Shown here piece by piece: positions 7,903 through 18,607 of a stretch of DNA of 64,000 nucleotides. The notes under the pieces are model-generated. The model searched no databases, was not told the origin of the DNA, and worked only from the letters and a program-made list of their open reading frames with translations. The stretch's first letter is position 1. Every line of letters starts with the position of its first letter. The translations under genes and the position numbers were made by a program. Source of the DNA: Lucinisca nassula (Eukaryota; Mollusca; Bivalvia; Lucinida; Lucinidae); assembly GCA_963580285.1 (NCBI GenBank), contig OY757017.1:110579245-110643244 (forward strand), given 5' to 3'.

Positions 7903-9259
7903 AGGTAGTGTTCTAAGCCCCTTACTGTTTAACATATTTATAAATGACATAGGGGATGATTTGTTAGACACTGGTGTTCCAACTTTGAATGGTCATAAAA
8001 TAAGTCACTTGCTTTATGCAGATGATTTATTACTACTTTCAACATCTGAAAATGAATTGCAGTGTAATATAACTAAGATAAATGAATTCTGTAATAAATG
8101 GGGTCTTTCTGTAAATGCAGACAAGTCTAAAGTAATGGTATTTTCAAAAAGTGGGCGTATGCCAAAAAATCAATATATATTTACCATTGGGCAGACAATT
8201 TTGGAAAATGTGAGCCAATATAAATATCTTGGGATCACCATATCTGCTAATGGCAAGTTTTTGGCAGCCGAAAAGAATTTAAGTTTAAAGGCTAGCAAGG
8301 CATTGTTTTCGATAAAGCAAGGTATTTTTGACAGTTCTATCAAGCCTTCTGCAGTTCTGCGAATATTTGATTCACTTATTAAACCAATTGCCATTTATAA
8401 TAGTGAGATTTGGGCAGGGTATAAAACATGTTACCATAAGAAGTCCATTGATGAAATGTTTGAAATGTCGTTTAAAGGTCATAATGATTTTGATAAGATT
8501 TCTACACGATTTTCCAAATATGTCTTAGGAGTACATTCAAAAGCTTTCAATTTTGCTGTTTTTAGTGAGCTAGGTCAGTTTTCTTTAGTAATCTCTATTA
8601 TAACCAGTTGTATTAATTTTTGGCTACATACTTTACAATCAGATACAGAGTCACTTATATCTGCAGCATATTGGGAACAATGTAATAACCCTGAATTGAA
8701 AAGCTTGTGGCTATGTTTCATTAAAACTGTATTAAGTGATTTGGGATTTTCACATGTATGGGATAATCATAGTACATTCAATGTACCTGCTTTAATTGAA
8801 TGTATAAAAGCCAAGTTGAAAGAAAGGTTTATTTCATTTTGGAAGAAAAGTATTAATTCTGAAGTTGGAATGGATAAGTTAAGGACATATAAATTGTTTA
8901 AGCAAAAATTTGAATTTGAAAAGTATTTGGATATTCTACCAGACAGAAAACAGCGAAAAGCTTTAACAGCCTTCAGAATAAGTGCACATCATCTAAAAAT
9001 TGAAAGGGGGAGATATTTAGGGCAAAGACTGGAAGACAGACTATGTAATATTTGTAATATTTTAGATGACGAAATACATTTCTTTTGTGATTGCTCTAAG
9101 TATAATGATCTGCGAAATAAAATGTCTCAGAACATGGCAGTTTTAAATAATCATTCATTGCAATCTAAAAAAGAGCATTTCGTCAAACTTATGGCATCTA
9201 CAGACGATACTATTTTGAAAACAATTGGAATATTTGTAAGTGAATGTAATATATCATAG
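7874..9259 (+). CDS. LINE ORF2, 3' part: reverse transcriptase palm/thumb and C-terminal Cys/His motif (frameshifted)
   Basis: In frame +2 relative to the upstream part, this begins with the rest of motif B (GSVLSPLLFNIFINDI). The catalytic YADD is at about 8014-8025, followed by motif D/E regions and a thumb. Near the C-terminus a CxxC-x8-H-x3-C cluster (about 9040-9090) resembles the zinc-binding motif often found at the end of LINE ORF2. There is no RNase H after the RT, consistent with that activity being in ORF1. The protein would be whole but for the upstream CCAT duplication. The nominal ATG is an artefact of the frameshift. Confidence 0.9.
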   Translation: MKLHRASIHEGSVLSPLLFNIFINDIGDDLLDTGVPTLNGHKISHLLYADDLLLLSTSENELQCNITKINEFCNKWGLSVNADKSKVMVFSKSGRMPKNQYIFTIGQTILENVSQYKYLGITISANGKFLAAEKNLSLKASKALFSIKQGIFDSSIKPSAVLRIFDSLIKPIAIYNSEIWAGYKTCYHKKSIDEMFEMSFKGHNDFDKISTRFSKYVLGVHSKAFNFAVFSELGQFSLVISIITSCINFWLHTLQSDTESLISAAYWEQCNNPELKSLWLCFIKTVLSDLGFSHVWDNHSTFNVPALIECIKAKLKERFISFWKKSINSEVGMDKLRTYKLFKQKFEFEKYLDILPDRKQRKALTAFRISAHHLKIERGRYLGQRLEDRLCNICNILDDEIHFFCDCSKYNDLRNKMSQNMAVLNNHSLQSKKEHFVKLMASTDDTILKTIGIFVSECNIS

Positions 9260-9472
9260 CATGTCATGGCTCTTATGACTCAAGGCTATTAATATTATTG
9301 TTATTTTTTTTTTTTCCTTTTAACTATTATTTATTTATTATTATTTTTATTCATTTATAAAATTATTTTCATATCATTGAAGAATGTATTATGTCATGTT
9401 TGTATTTGCTTGCCTTTAACCCTTATAGGGTATAGTTGTGCAGTAAATAAAATTCTATTCTATTCTATTCCG
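9260..9472 (+). other. LINE 3' UTR and TTCTA tail
   Basis: A T-rich 3' UTR ends in an AATAAA-like hexamer and about three ATTCT units. No genes lie here. Confidence 0.7.
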
Positions 9473-9507
9473 TAAACTTACTACAGACCGGATGTAATCA
9501 ACCCCTG

Positions 9508-9654
9508 ACTATGACAGTAGATACCAGTCCTATAGTGATGCTCTGAAGAACACCTTCTTTCCTAGAATTAATCCCCAATAAAATAGTCTTCCCTCCTCTG
9601 CGGTGAACGCCAAGTCCGCAGAAGATTTCAAGGCCCGTACAGTGTAAGATTGAA
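9508..9654 (+). pseudogene. Decayed C-terminus of a LINE ORF2
   Basis: The frame Y-S-D-A-L-K-N-T-F-F-P-R, a stop where a Trp is usual, then NSLPSSAV and KSAEDFKARTV matches the common LINE C-terminal pattern (SFFPRT..WN.LP). It has in-frame stops and is non-functional. It immediately follows the intact LINE and is a different, older element. Confidence 0.6.
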
Positions 9655-9789
9655 ACACAGAGGCGGATACCGGTAAAACAATACCTGATTTTAGTCGATC
9701 ACCAAACAATAATTGCATGCGGCCAAGCATCCCGGATTTTATCTTCAATAATTACCAGACAATTGTATGCGAGTTGTGCGCGCTGTCTT

Positions 9790-10100
9790 CATTTTCAGAA
9801 AGCGTGGGGTAGCCATTATCATTTCAGATTGCGGAAAAAGACAATGGGGAAAAAGACACCGAAAAAGGTATTGTGCACGTGTAGGCTTATTTCAAAAATA
9901 GAAGTTGACTTATAATAAATGTCATTGTTTAACACGAAAAGTCGATCCGATGTTGCAAGGGTTTTTTTAGCAAATTTTTATGCTAATCTTTACCGGCCGA
10001 TCTTTACCCCACCCACGTGTTGGCCACAAAGCACACGTTTTAGGTATCCTAAAACGCACCTCCTTGGTTCTACCTGTGATGGAGTAGGGAGCAGCAGTGA
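9790..10100. other. No gene or repeat recognised
   Basis: AT-rich sequence without a convincing ORF or duplicated motif. Confidence 0.5.
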
Positions 10101-10968
10101 CAGTCGAGTCCCTTGCAGAAAGCAGTAAGCAGTTTTGAAGTGATGCTAAAAGCATCGAATCCGGGTCAACTCGGCCCTGAGTCAAGTCGGCCCGAGTCCA
10201 CTCGGCCTGGTCAAGTCGGACCCCAGTATGAATTTAGCTTGACGGATGTGTCCTTAATGAAATGATATGCTACTACATACTATTTTATATCTGTGTCCTT
10301 CCGTTTTTCTGTTTGTTTATTCATATTGCATACGTCTTTTACAGTAGACCTCGACGGCAAGGTTGGATTGTCACACAACATTAAGGTTTCTAATCAATTA
10401 GTGGACAGCAGATAAATATCATTTAGAATAAGTCAAATACTTAAGATGTGGTCTGGTATTTTTACTAGACTGGAAAATTACTCAAATTTTGAAACAAACG
10501 ACCCGAAATGAATGTTAACCTTTGATGTGAATGTGTACATTTGATGTGAAATAAATGCCTATTTTGCCCCTATTTTATCAATGCAGCTCGAACATGTGCA
10601 GTTAAGCACCATTCCCAACTGATAACTTTCAGAAAATATAACTTTGGTCAAAAAACGAAAATAATTCTCTATTCACTAAAGTTTCTTGTCATGTATAATG
10701 CTTGACAAATGCAGGCCGATTTGACTCGAGGCCGACTTGACTCAGGGGCCGAGTTGGTTACAGGCCGAGTTGACCCATTTCCAAAAGCATCAGGTTGTTT
10801 GAACAGTACCAGCACAGAAGCTTTGGAAGTCTTGACAAACACCATGCCTATAGACCTACAGCTGAAGACACAAAAAGTCATCAGTATCAGTGCCAAGTAT
10901 GAAGATGATCCTCTCAGGGAAGAATTTGATGTATGCAGTCTTGCTACCCTTACAATTTGGTCGTAAGG
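10101..10968 (+). pseudogene. LINE ORF2 fragment (RT/RNase H linker region) interrupted by a TIR element
   Basis: Coding-like sequence before 10157 (ending ..VMLKAS) resumes in the same frame after 10783 with STEALEVL, MPIDLQLK and ISAKYEDDPLREEF. I recognise this kind of text from the region between RT and RNase H in LINEs that carry an RNase H. The two halves are separated by the 626-bp TIR element at 10157-10782. A matching downstream piece lies at 16506-16826. There is an upstream stop near 10098. Confidence 0.55.
10157..10782. mobile_element. Non-autonomous TIR element with 9-bp target duplication
   Basis: It is flanked by perfect copies of aaaagcatc (10148-10156 and 10783-10791). Both ends are inverted arms built from repeated GTCAACTCGGCC units, about 65-80 bp each; the terminal 20 bp match apart from four positions. 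The interior is non-coding. A 9-bp duplication and long subterminal arms suggest a MULE-like element. Confidence 0.75.
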
Positions 10969-11470
10969 CTTACTATTTTATGTCCAACTTACGACCACGG
11001 CTGTATTCTGTACAATTTTCGGTGTTTGTTAAAAAATCGAAATCGGTGTGATTATTTTGGTTCGGTTTGGGTAAGCGCGCATTTATACCGGAAAAAGACA
11101 ATAGTTGTCATTCATGGCTTACTCTCGTTATGAAATTAAATTTCATTGGCTAATGTTAGGGAAGGGATCCAATCACAGTTCAGTTAACAAATTTGTTTCG
11201 GTATGAGCGGCAAGATGGATGCCTTTGCAAAGGAAAAAAAAATGGAGAAATAAGAAAAGTTGAATCGGCCGATTTATTGCAAAAAAAAAACCCTGAGGAA
11301 ATGGGCTTATTTTGACATGGCATCCAGGGCTTTAGATAATTTTTTTTTTCAAAAGAGTACAGTACTCGTCCTTTTTTAAAAAAAGGAGTAATGAGAAATT
11401 TTTAAAGAGTACTGAAAAATAAACCAAAAAACTTTATTTTGCAGCCTCGACACAATGTTTTTATGGACTG
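10969..11470. other. No gene seen; homopolymer-rich DNA
   Basis: Several A and T runs of 8 to 11 and nothing coding. Confidence 0.5.
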
Positions 11471-11563
11471 ATTTGTGGCCAGGTGTACTGTTTGTTTTCT
11501 TATAGATACACATATTCAATATCTGTGTCTATTAGAAAACAAGCAGTATGCCTGGCCACAAAT
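11471..11563. other. Near-perfect 45-bp hairpin
   Basis: The arm atttgtggccagg...ttgttttct pairs with agaaaacaa...cctggccacaaat. Most mismatches are G:U-compatible and the loop is about 3 nt. It could be a palindromic MITE or a miRNA-like foldback; expression is unknown. Confidence 0.7.
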
Positions 11564-11585
11564 CACAAAACAATGCCATATTGAA

Positions 11586-13505
11586 TAGGGGTGTAACGAT
11601 GCATCGCGATAGGGACTGCCTCGATAGCAATGCATCGATAGTACTCTGGACTATCGATAACTATCGCCGATAGTTCATTCAACTATCGATAGTTTCGATA
11701 TTTTTTTTTTCTTGAATAGACTTTGAAAATATACCCGTACTGTTGTGTAATGACGCAAGTATTTTGACAAGTATAGCCATGCAGCTGTAATCAGGACAGA
11801 CTGATAAGCCTTCAGGTATGTGCATGATGATCTGAGTCTTCGCTGTTTGCACGTGTGTATCGTCGTGAATTTCTGGCGGCGATGAATTTCCCGCTGTCCT
11901 TTTTGCACGTGCAGTTGAGGCAGTTAGAAATTTTTCCGCATTTTTCAATAACAAAACGTCAATGATAGTTTGCTCACACAGTTGTTGCATGCAACTTTTT
12001 GAAAACATGACAGTGTAACCTGTGCGACATGTGAAGGCTCAGATCAGCCTGCACAGTCATATATAAATGTTTGCTGTTTGTATTAGCCTTCCGTAGTATG
12101 GCTTCTGGGTGCAAACGTCATTTCCCTGTTCAGTTTTGAAGACATTTGCAAGATGCACAAGCTGATCTTTTGTATGAAGAAATGTTTGTTTTTGCTGTGT
12201 GCGGACTCGTTCACATCTGCAAATGTATAATAAACGACGGTATAATGCAGTTTAACTTGTATATGTGACTCTTTTTGCGTCTGACAAACACGACAGCTAA
12301 TGAGTATTAGGACCAGATTGTCAAACCGCCCGTTCGTGGTCTCATTAGAAATGCTTCCCGAGAAATGCACAGAATGCGCATGTGCGTACATGATAGACTC
12401 AGATTAGTCGATAAGTATGCATCAATGATGATGTCATCAGTGTGCTGGCCGGACCGATTGGGATTTCAGTAGAACTCTGTGGGGAACATTTAAGCTGACA
12501 AAGATTTATTTACCTGCCGTCATTCTGCAGGAGAAGAACACAACCAAAAAGTGTGCAGCACCTGGCCTTAGGTCTCCGTCTATCAAGTTCTTTATTAAGG
12601 TGAATGATGGACAATTTGCCGTTTTTCTTTTTCATGTGTCTTCCTTATTTTATTTTTGGTTGTCTTTCTATTATAATATCTTGAGGGATATTCCAGAAAA
12701 AAAAAAACAGGTCAAAACGGCCCAATTTCATGACATAAAAACTTTGTACATGTATTATTATTGCTGCTTAGCTGTCTGATGTGCAATGTCCACAGAGTCA
12801 GAGTGCCCAGGTCGAGCCCTGTACGTATTGCTAAATGAAAACACCGACTTGTTCATTGCTTTACTTCTATTTTGATAGTCTAGCTTTTGATGCTAAGTTC
12901 AAATAAAAAATATGTAAATTCAAGTTTTAATGCCCTTAAAGAGGTGCTAAAATGTCGTGCTGTGATTACGTAATACTATGTAATGATCAAGTTACCTTAT
13001 TAACTGAATACACAGATTAATTTACCACAGGCGGTAAACATCAAACAATCAAAGAACGATCAGCATGTGACAGTTTTTACAAGCAGAAAATCTCAAACAC
13101 TGCAAAGGTGTATGTGCATAGGTATTAAAGCTATGACAGGAATATATACTGGAAGCAGCAAGCTATTTTTAAGCGGTGGGTCCTTCTGCAGGTGGTGGGG
13201 ATATATAAAGAGTCGTCTCCTCATGATGTTTTTTATTTTCTGGAATAGCCCGGAGGGAATGAATGCTAATATTAAAACACAAGAAACATACAATTTTAGG
13301 CCATTGCAATTTTCCTAATTCGTTCTGTCACTCTTAGCCATTTTTATGTGAGTGACATAACACCTATGAATCATTTATAACAGTACCCGATAGTATCACG
13401 ATAGTATCGTGATAGTGTGCTGCGATAGTGATAGTATCGTGATAGTAGTTTCCACGATAGCAATACTATCACGATAGTCAAAATTGACCTCGATAGTCAG
13501 CCCTA
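11586..13505. mobile_element. hAT-like DNA transposon, non-autonomous, perfect 8-bp TSD
   Basis: The element starts TAGGGGTG and ends CAGCCCTA, the hAT-type terminal pattern. It is flanked by identical 8-bp duplications atattgaa (11578-11585 and 13506-13513). Both ends are packed with CGATAGT-type repeats in both orientations (11600-11700 and 13388-13500). The roughly 1.7-kb interior has only short ORFs and no recognisable transposase. Confidence 0.85.
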
Positions 13506-13513
13506 ATATTGAA

Positions 13514-14286
13514 ATCCCTTCTGAGCAGTTTGTTGACGGAGAAATCTAACTTTTGGGGTTCAGTTCTCTTGGCGGATAGCAGGACTTCAATGGCTGATTA
13601 TTGTGGCCGAGTTTCTAAAAATTTAGAATATCAGCTTCACTTTATTGTCCAAGATATGGAGTGAAATTCATATTCTTTAAAACTTTTATAATTCCTTTTC
13701 AAAACCATATTCTCAATTTCATCATATATTGTCCATGGATATTTATTTTCTTCCACCCTTCGATCGTGGGACCCATCATGTTTCCTTACAGGCAATGTTA
13801 TAATCGGAACCAGTTACTGGGTCAAAAATCTGTCAGGACCTTTTTCACTGATAAGAACTTAAGTGTTGCAGTGTTCCAGCTAAGATTTTAGGGCAGAGGG
13901 GCGATAGGCTGGGCAGGGAACGTTTGCATGACAAAAACTGGGCACTATTTTTGGTTTATAAAATGCCATCAAAATCGTTATGATCAATGGCTTTTCACAC
14001 GTTAGTGAAGCTAATTGTACTGATGTCTCTATTGGAATTATATAAACATATATTTACATGCATTTCACAAGTAAGTGGTGTACTGGGTCGAAGCAATAGC
14101 AACGTTTATTATTTAAAAAAAACATTTGAACATTTAACTTCTAGGTATCTTTTAATATAGAATTATAATATTTAAATTAAAAATAATTTGTTTGATTCAT
14201 CTGAAAGCGTGTTATTAAAGCAATACAAAAAATAACCGATGACTGAATAAGTAATCTGTTCAACGGAGACTACTCAATAATTATCC
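13514..14286. other. No gene recognised
   Basis: AT-rich DNA with no supported feature. Confidence 0.5.
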
Positions 14287-14289
14287 ATG

Positions 14290-14760
14290 TCATTTGACGT
14301 TTCAGAACTCAGGCTGAACGTTCGTCTTCACTGGTTGCCAATGATCTGCAAAGACTCTGATCAAAATGCGAAGCTAGTGTTTGCAATATCCCCGCGGCTT
14401 GATCAGTCTGCGACAGTATTACAAGTAAACAGTGTGTATACCGAGCTGCGTCGCACAACACCTTGCAAAGACCAAGATCAACATGCGCAACCCGGGCAAC
14501 CTTTTTCCTCACCTATCTCTGAGTAGCCCTGCAAAAGGCTCTTGGGGTCAGCGAAGACAGAGCAGTTTGCAATGATGCGCAGGTTAATCCGAGTCTTCAC
14601 TGGTCGCACGATACTCGAAGACTTAGACCAGCATGCGCAACCACTATGTAAGTCAGAACAACATGCGCAACAACTACGCAAGTCCGTTTGGATAACCCAG
14701 CTTGTAAAATCAGCGATGCGCAGACTGATGCGTGTCGATACTATTGAGCAATGACCTGCT
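14290..14760. repeat. Dispersed CATGCGCAAC-type repeat cluster
   Basis: Short units (gaccaagatcaacatgcgcaa, gaccagcatgcgcaacc, caacatgcgcaac) recur at least four times together with ccgagtcttcactgg. The same words occur in hairpins near 35060-35200, so this is probably an old MITE family. Confidence 0.45.
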
Positions 14761-14849
14761 CATCCAATCAATACAGCTAATGAAGGCTTGCGCGCATGCG
14801 CTGACTGATCCGAGACTTCACTGCTCGCTCGTCTTACTGTAGTTCAGAT

Positions 14850-14945
14850 TACACCGGTTTACGCCCACCTGATTAACGATCGGATCGGCTCTATATGTGA
14901 TATAATCTTGAAAGGACCGTAACCCCAACCCCAATAAAACTTGAT
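14850..14945 (+). mobile_element. SINE family C, 3' fragment
   Basis: Matches the 3' half of family C (cgcccacctgattaacgatc ... aatcttgaaaggaccgtaa). The tRNA head is missing. Confidence 0.6.
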
Positions 14946-15189
14946 TCCCTTGAAATAATTTATGAATGCATAATTTTCCCGTGAAAATTTCCCGCCTTTT
15001 ATTACACACATCATTTATTTCACGTGCCTTCCAAATACGCTCTCAAAAAATATTAAATGCGTAATGCTAATTTGTTTTTCGTACCTGATACGCAGCAGAT
15101 TTGAAAAAAAGGAGTATCCTCCCAATTATTTTCGTAATTTACGCGGTACGCAGCCTTATCTAAAGCCCTGTGGCATCGGATACCTTACA

Positions 15190-16417
15190 GGCAGTGGCTA
15201 GCCGTCCGGTACCGGATGACCAGCCAACGAGTCTGCTCGTCCGGTACCGGACGGCTAGCCAACCCGCGTAGGAATGGCTAGCCGTCCGTTAGTAAATTTT
15301 ACTCTCATTTCATCTAGGATATGGATGCTTAATAGCACTTGTATCATTTTCTGGAGTACTGGATGCAGAGCCCTATCGGTAATTCATGATTGTCGTAGCA
15401 ATTATGCCTGTGGTGATAAACGCTGTAGTCGTGTTTACTTATTTCTAATATTATTACTATCAATAATATATTTATAAGTAACTACCAATCGGTAATATAG
15501 CTTTTTTTCGGGAATGATGTGAATAGCTTAACACAAATTTATTGACATTTTTTATAAGTTCATATATTTTCTTTTCCTTTCTTTATGTAACTGCGGCTTG
15601 AAGATACTAAAACGTTTGATCCAAGGGTCGCGAAAAACAACTAATAGCAACTGAGCAATACCGTAAAAATCCTAAGAAATAAAGATCTTGATGACTTGCA
15701 GTTATTCTCCTTAATGTTTTGACCAATTTGTTTCACGATACAGCAAAGAGTCCAAAAGAGGCAGATGAAATGGCAAACAGTGTAGACCCTGCTTCAGGAG
15801 CAATCTGATCTGGGACTGCACTATTTGCCGAAGCCTATCTGCCCCAATACATAGGATCATTACGGTAATCGCTCTACTCATGGAGTTTCGGATCGTTGCC
15901 TTTATGTGTGCCCTGCTAATGAGATAATTACCCCATATTGATATTTCTTTGAACCTACCATGTTTAACTGATAGGTTAAATTTAATGTAAATCTATCACG
16001 ATTAATATCAAACTCAACATCGGACACACATTTGGCAGATTTTAATAATAACAATAATAATATGAAATAGAAATTATAACATTGACATAATATTAATAAT
16101 AACTGTCACAGTGCCCGGACAAGGCTTTGAGTACAACAGTCTTTTGCATCGGGGTCAATTACAATTATGTCCCTTACTTAAATTTAGTGAAAAATGGCGA
16201 CAAACAGGTGATAAGAATACTGTTAGAGTAAATTAGAAAAAATTTTATTACACTATATGGTGCATAATATTATTTGGAACGCATACCCTATATAAAATGA
16301 TAGACTTCAATTTACTACCGGACGGCTAGCCATTCCTACGTGGGTTGGCTAGCCGTCCGGTACCGGACGGGCAGACCCACAGGCTGGTCGTCCGGTACCG
16401 GACGGCTAGCCACTGCC
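15190..16417. mobile_element. 1.2-kb TIR element, 107-bp TIRs, 9-bp TSD (MULE-like)
   Basis: The arms at 15190-15296 and 16311-16417 are inverted copies at roughly 90 percent identity. Both start GGCAGTGGCTAGCCGTCCGG and each holds two complete TCCGGTACCGGA palindromes. The flanks taccttaca / taccttaaa (15181-15189, 16418-16426) match at 8 of 9. The 1-kb interior is AT-rich without a coding ORF. The 9-bp duplication plus long TIRs suggest a Mutator-like element; Merlin is an alternative. Confidence 0.85.
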
Positions 16418-16505
16418 TACCTTAAAACCCTTACCAATAAAATTTGAATCTTATGATTTTTTGGGAGGATCTTACTATTTTCTTTCGCAAGGGGTAGGCA
16501 AGTCT

Positions 16506-16826
16506 GTGTATGGATAGAGGGGGATAAGATTGGGGTTAGAAGAGCTACTATTTTTCATTTATTGATGTCTAGGTTTATGGAAATGCAGGGAATGTTAAGA
16601 GTTTGAAAGTATTGAGAAGGAATTCAGGTATACCAAGGAATTGATGGGGCTCATCAAAGAGACAGGAAGTGTAGACAAGGAAGAATTCACATTCTCCAAG
16701 GAATATCAAAAAGAAAATATCCATGTATTAGAGCTACTAAGCAATTGTGATAGAATTGGTGTACTAATGTTCACAGATGGGTCAGCTCTAGGTAATCCCG
16801 GTCTGACTGGAGCTGGTGCTGTATGA
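16506..16826 (+). pseudogene. LINE ORF2 fragment with the start of an RNase H domain
   Basis: The reading frame TIFHLLMSRFMEM (about 16548-16590), then after a +1 shift EFRYTKELMGLIKE and FTDGSALGNPG...GAGAV (about 16770-16826), carries the first RNase H motif (TDGS). The rest of the domain is missing. It is likely the downstream part of the LINE at 10101-10968, now 5.5 kb away. Confidence 0.6.
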
Positions 16827-16892
16827 CTGGTGCTGTTTAACAGGAAGTTTGCGATTTTCTTTTCAGATTTTAGAGGGCAATGAGCCAAACCA

Positions 16893-17050
16893 GAGGGGTA
16901 AAATTTCCCTCGAAGTTACTCGCCCTTATCATCTAAACTTTTCATTTAGGTGCTAAAATGAAGAAAAAGTACAAGGTCAGTTTTGAAAATCTTACTCTGC
17001 CTTAAAACTTACTCACAAATGCGAGCGGGCGTGTGGAATTTTACACCCCT
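16893..17050. mobile_element. Short TIR MITE, copy 1 (pairs with 44633-44782)
   Basis: The ends GGGTAAAATTTCC and GGAATTTTACACCCC are inverted. The body (cgcccttatc.tctaaacttttcatttaggtgc) recurs at 44633-44782. Confidence 0.7.
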
Positions 17051-17079
17051 GCAAAACAGGACACATAGAAAAGGCTTTT

Positions 17080-17225
17080 GTACCAGTACAGGCAAGAGCA
17101 AACCGTGATTAGATATTTATTTTCGGCGAACCGCGGTATATCGAAATGTGTTTGCACCCCTACTGATAATCAAATTAATACATTCATTTCAAGGTCAACA
17201 ATATTAGGGGTGCAAAGATACGCCA
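17080..17225. repeat. Ends of hAT-like elements (TTGCACCCCTA / TAGGGGTGCAA)
   Basis: The sequence ggcttttgtaccagtacagg ... gtttgcacccctac has a counterpart at 45930-46000. An opposite end, taggggtgcaaagatacgcc, starts at about 17206. No intact element can be bounded. Confidence 0.4.
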
Positions 17226-17456
17226 AAAAGCGTATTGCAATACATCTAGTTTCTATATTTCTCTTTATTACTGTCCTAAGTTAAAGGTGCATTATTGAGC
17301 TGTCGGAAAAAAAGTGCTTAATTCTTTTTTTACATATATCGGGTATTTTTTGTTTAAATAATACAAATGAATGAGTTTTATGTAATATTGCGAACAATTA
17401 TGATCACAGGTTAAGTTTTATGAGACGGTTTTCCTAACTATGCTACGAACGCAGTT

Positions 17457-17512
17457 AGTCTATTTTTAATTTCGCGACAAAACTACAACGCGCGTGAATA
17501 ATGACGTCATGC
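17457..17512 (+). repeat. Direct repeat with CRE site (also at about 18057-18104)
   Basis: tttttaatttcgcgacaaaa ... gtgaat..tgacgtcat occurs twice, about 600 bp apart. Both copies end in TGACGTCA. Confidence 0.55.
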
Positions 17513-17750
17513 GGTAAATACCTAGAAAGGTATGCAGGGGTCATCTCAACATCGTTACACACAATTGTTGTGACTGAAATCTCTCTCTCTCTCTCTCTGA
17601 AAGTGCTATGGCCAACATGTTGCTAAGTTTTTTTCTCTCACTCATTATGGGCTACATGTTGAAACAGTGGGTCAACATCGGGCAGACAGCGATGCGATAC
17701 GACGTCGCCATGTCGTATCGCTCTCGGTCAGACGCACCGTTCAGGCGATT

Positions 17751-17787
<37 letters not shown>

Positions 17788-17839
17788 GCCTTCATGTTGC
17801 TCATTCGTCTCTCTCTCTCTGGCCTTCATGTTGCTCATT

Positions 17840-17887
<48 letters not shown>

Positions 17888-17933
17888 GCCTACATGTTGC
17901 TCATTGCTTTCTTATCGTGGCCTACATATTGTC

Positions 17934-17989
<56 letters not shown>

Positions 17990-18104
17990 GTGACGCGCAT
18001 GTAGCTAAGTGCATGGTATCTAGGTTTTGACGGTGCCAGAGGATCCCAGTTAGGTCTTTTTTTAATTTCGCGACAAAAATATAGAACTCCGTGAATGACG
18101 TCAT

Positions 18105-18136
<32 letters not shown>

Positions 18137-18143
18137 GAAATTG

Positions 18144-18444
18144 TTTTTGTTTGATTTGAGGTTTAACGTCCCCGTCAACACTGTAAAGGTCATAAGATCA
18201 TTTTGGAGACGTTGTTTTCAATTTTGTGGGACTTTTACCCGACATTTGGATGAAATGACATCTCAAGCCCTGTCGCCCAATGAAACCAATAGGGTTTATT
18301 AGCGTGTACGGTCCGCCTCGCACCGCGGTTCCTGGACAGGCTTAGATCGTCTAAGCGGTTTACCAGTACTAGTGTGTGGGCCGGATTCAGCTCTGCGTGG
18401 AAGCATTTTGCAGCCCATATATTTCTTCAAGCCCCCATGGGCTC
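18144..18444 (-). mobile_element. SINE family A
   Basis: Full-length minus-strand copy: tttgatttgaggtttaacgt ... gtcgcccaatgaaacc ... cttcaagcccccatggg. Confidence 0.85.
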
Positions 18445-18481
18445 TGAAAGTGCCATGTCCAATATGTTGCTCAGTGTTTTC

Positions 18482-18576
<95 letters not shown>

Positions 18577-18607
18577 TTATTGGCTAGCGCACCACATTGG
18601 GCCAACA

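Larger units (their letters stand above)
1466..9472 (+). mobile_element. Near-complete non-LTR retrotransposon (LINE) with RNase H1/SGNH ORF1 and EN-RT ORF2
   Basis: A roughly 8-kb element has a 5' UTR (start uncertain, about 1466-1500), ORF1 (1839-5234), a 470-bp spacer, ORF2 split into 5704-7902 and 7874-9259, and a T-rich 3' UTR. It ends in AATAAAATTCTATTC with short TTCTA repeats (about 9445-9472), a typical LINE 3' microsatellite tail. An esterase-type domain in ORF1 is known from CR1/L2 elements, and the RT looks Jockey-superfamily-like, but I cannot fix the clade by eye. The ORFs are intact apart from one 4-bp duplication, so the copy is young. Confidence 0.9.

Noticed and set aside
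1466..9472. Endogenous retrovirus or LTR element because of RT plus RNase H
   Set aside because: No LTRs, gag, protease or integrase; the AP-type endonuclease and microsatellite tail identify a LINE.
11675..12008. Minus-strand ORFs of 77-109 aa in the hAT-like element as a transposase
   Set aside because: Short, overlapping in different frames, with no RNase H-fold motifs or hAT dimerisation signature.
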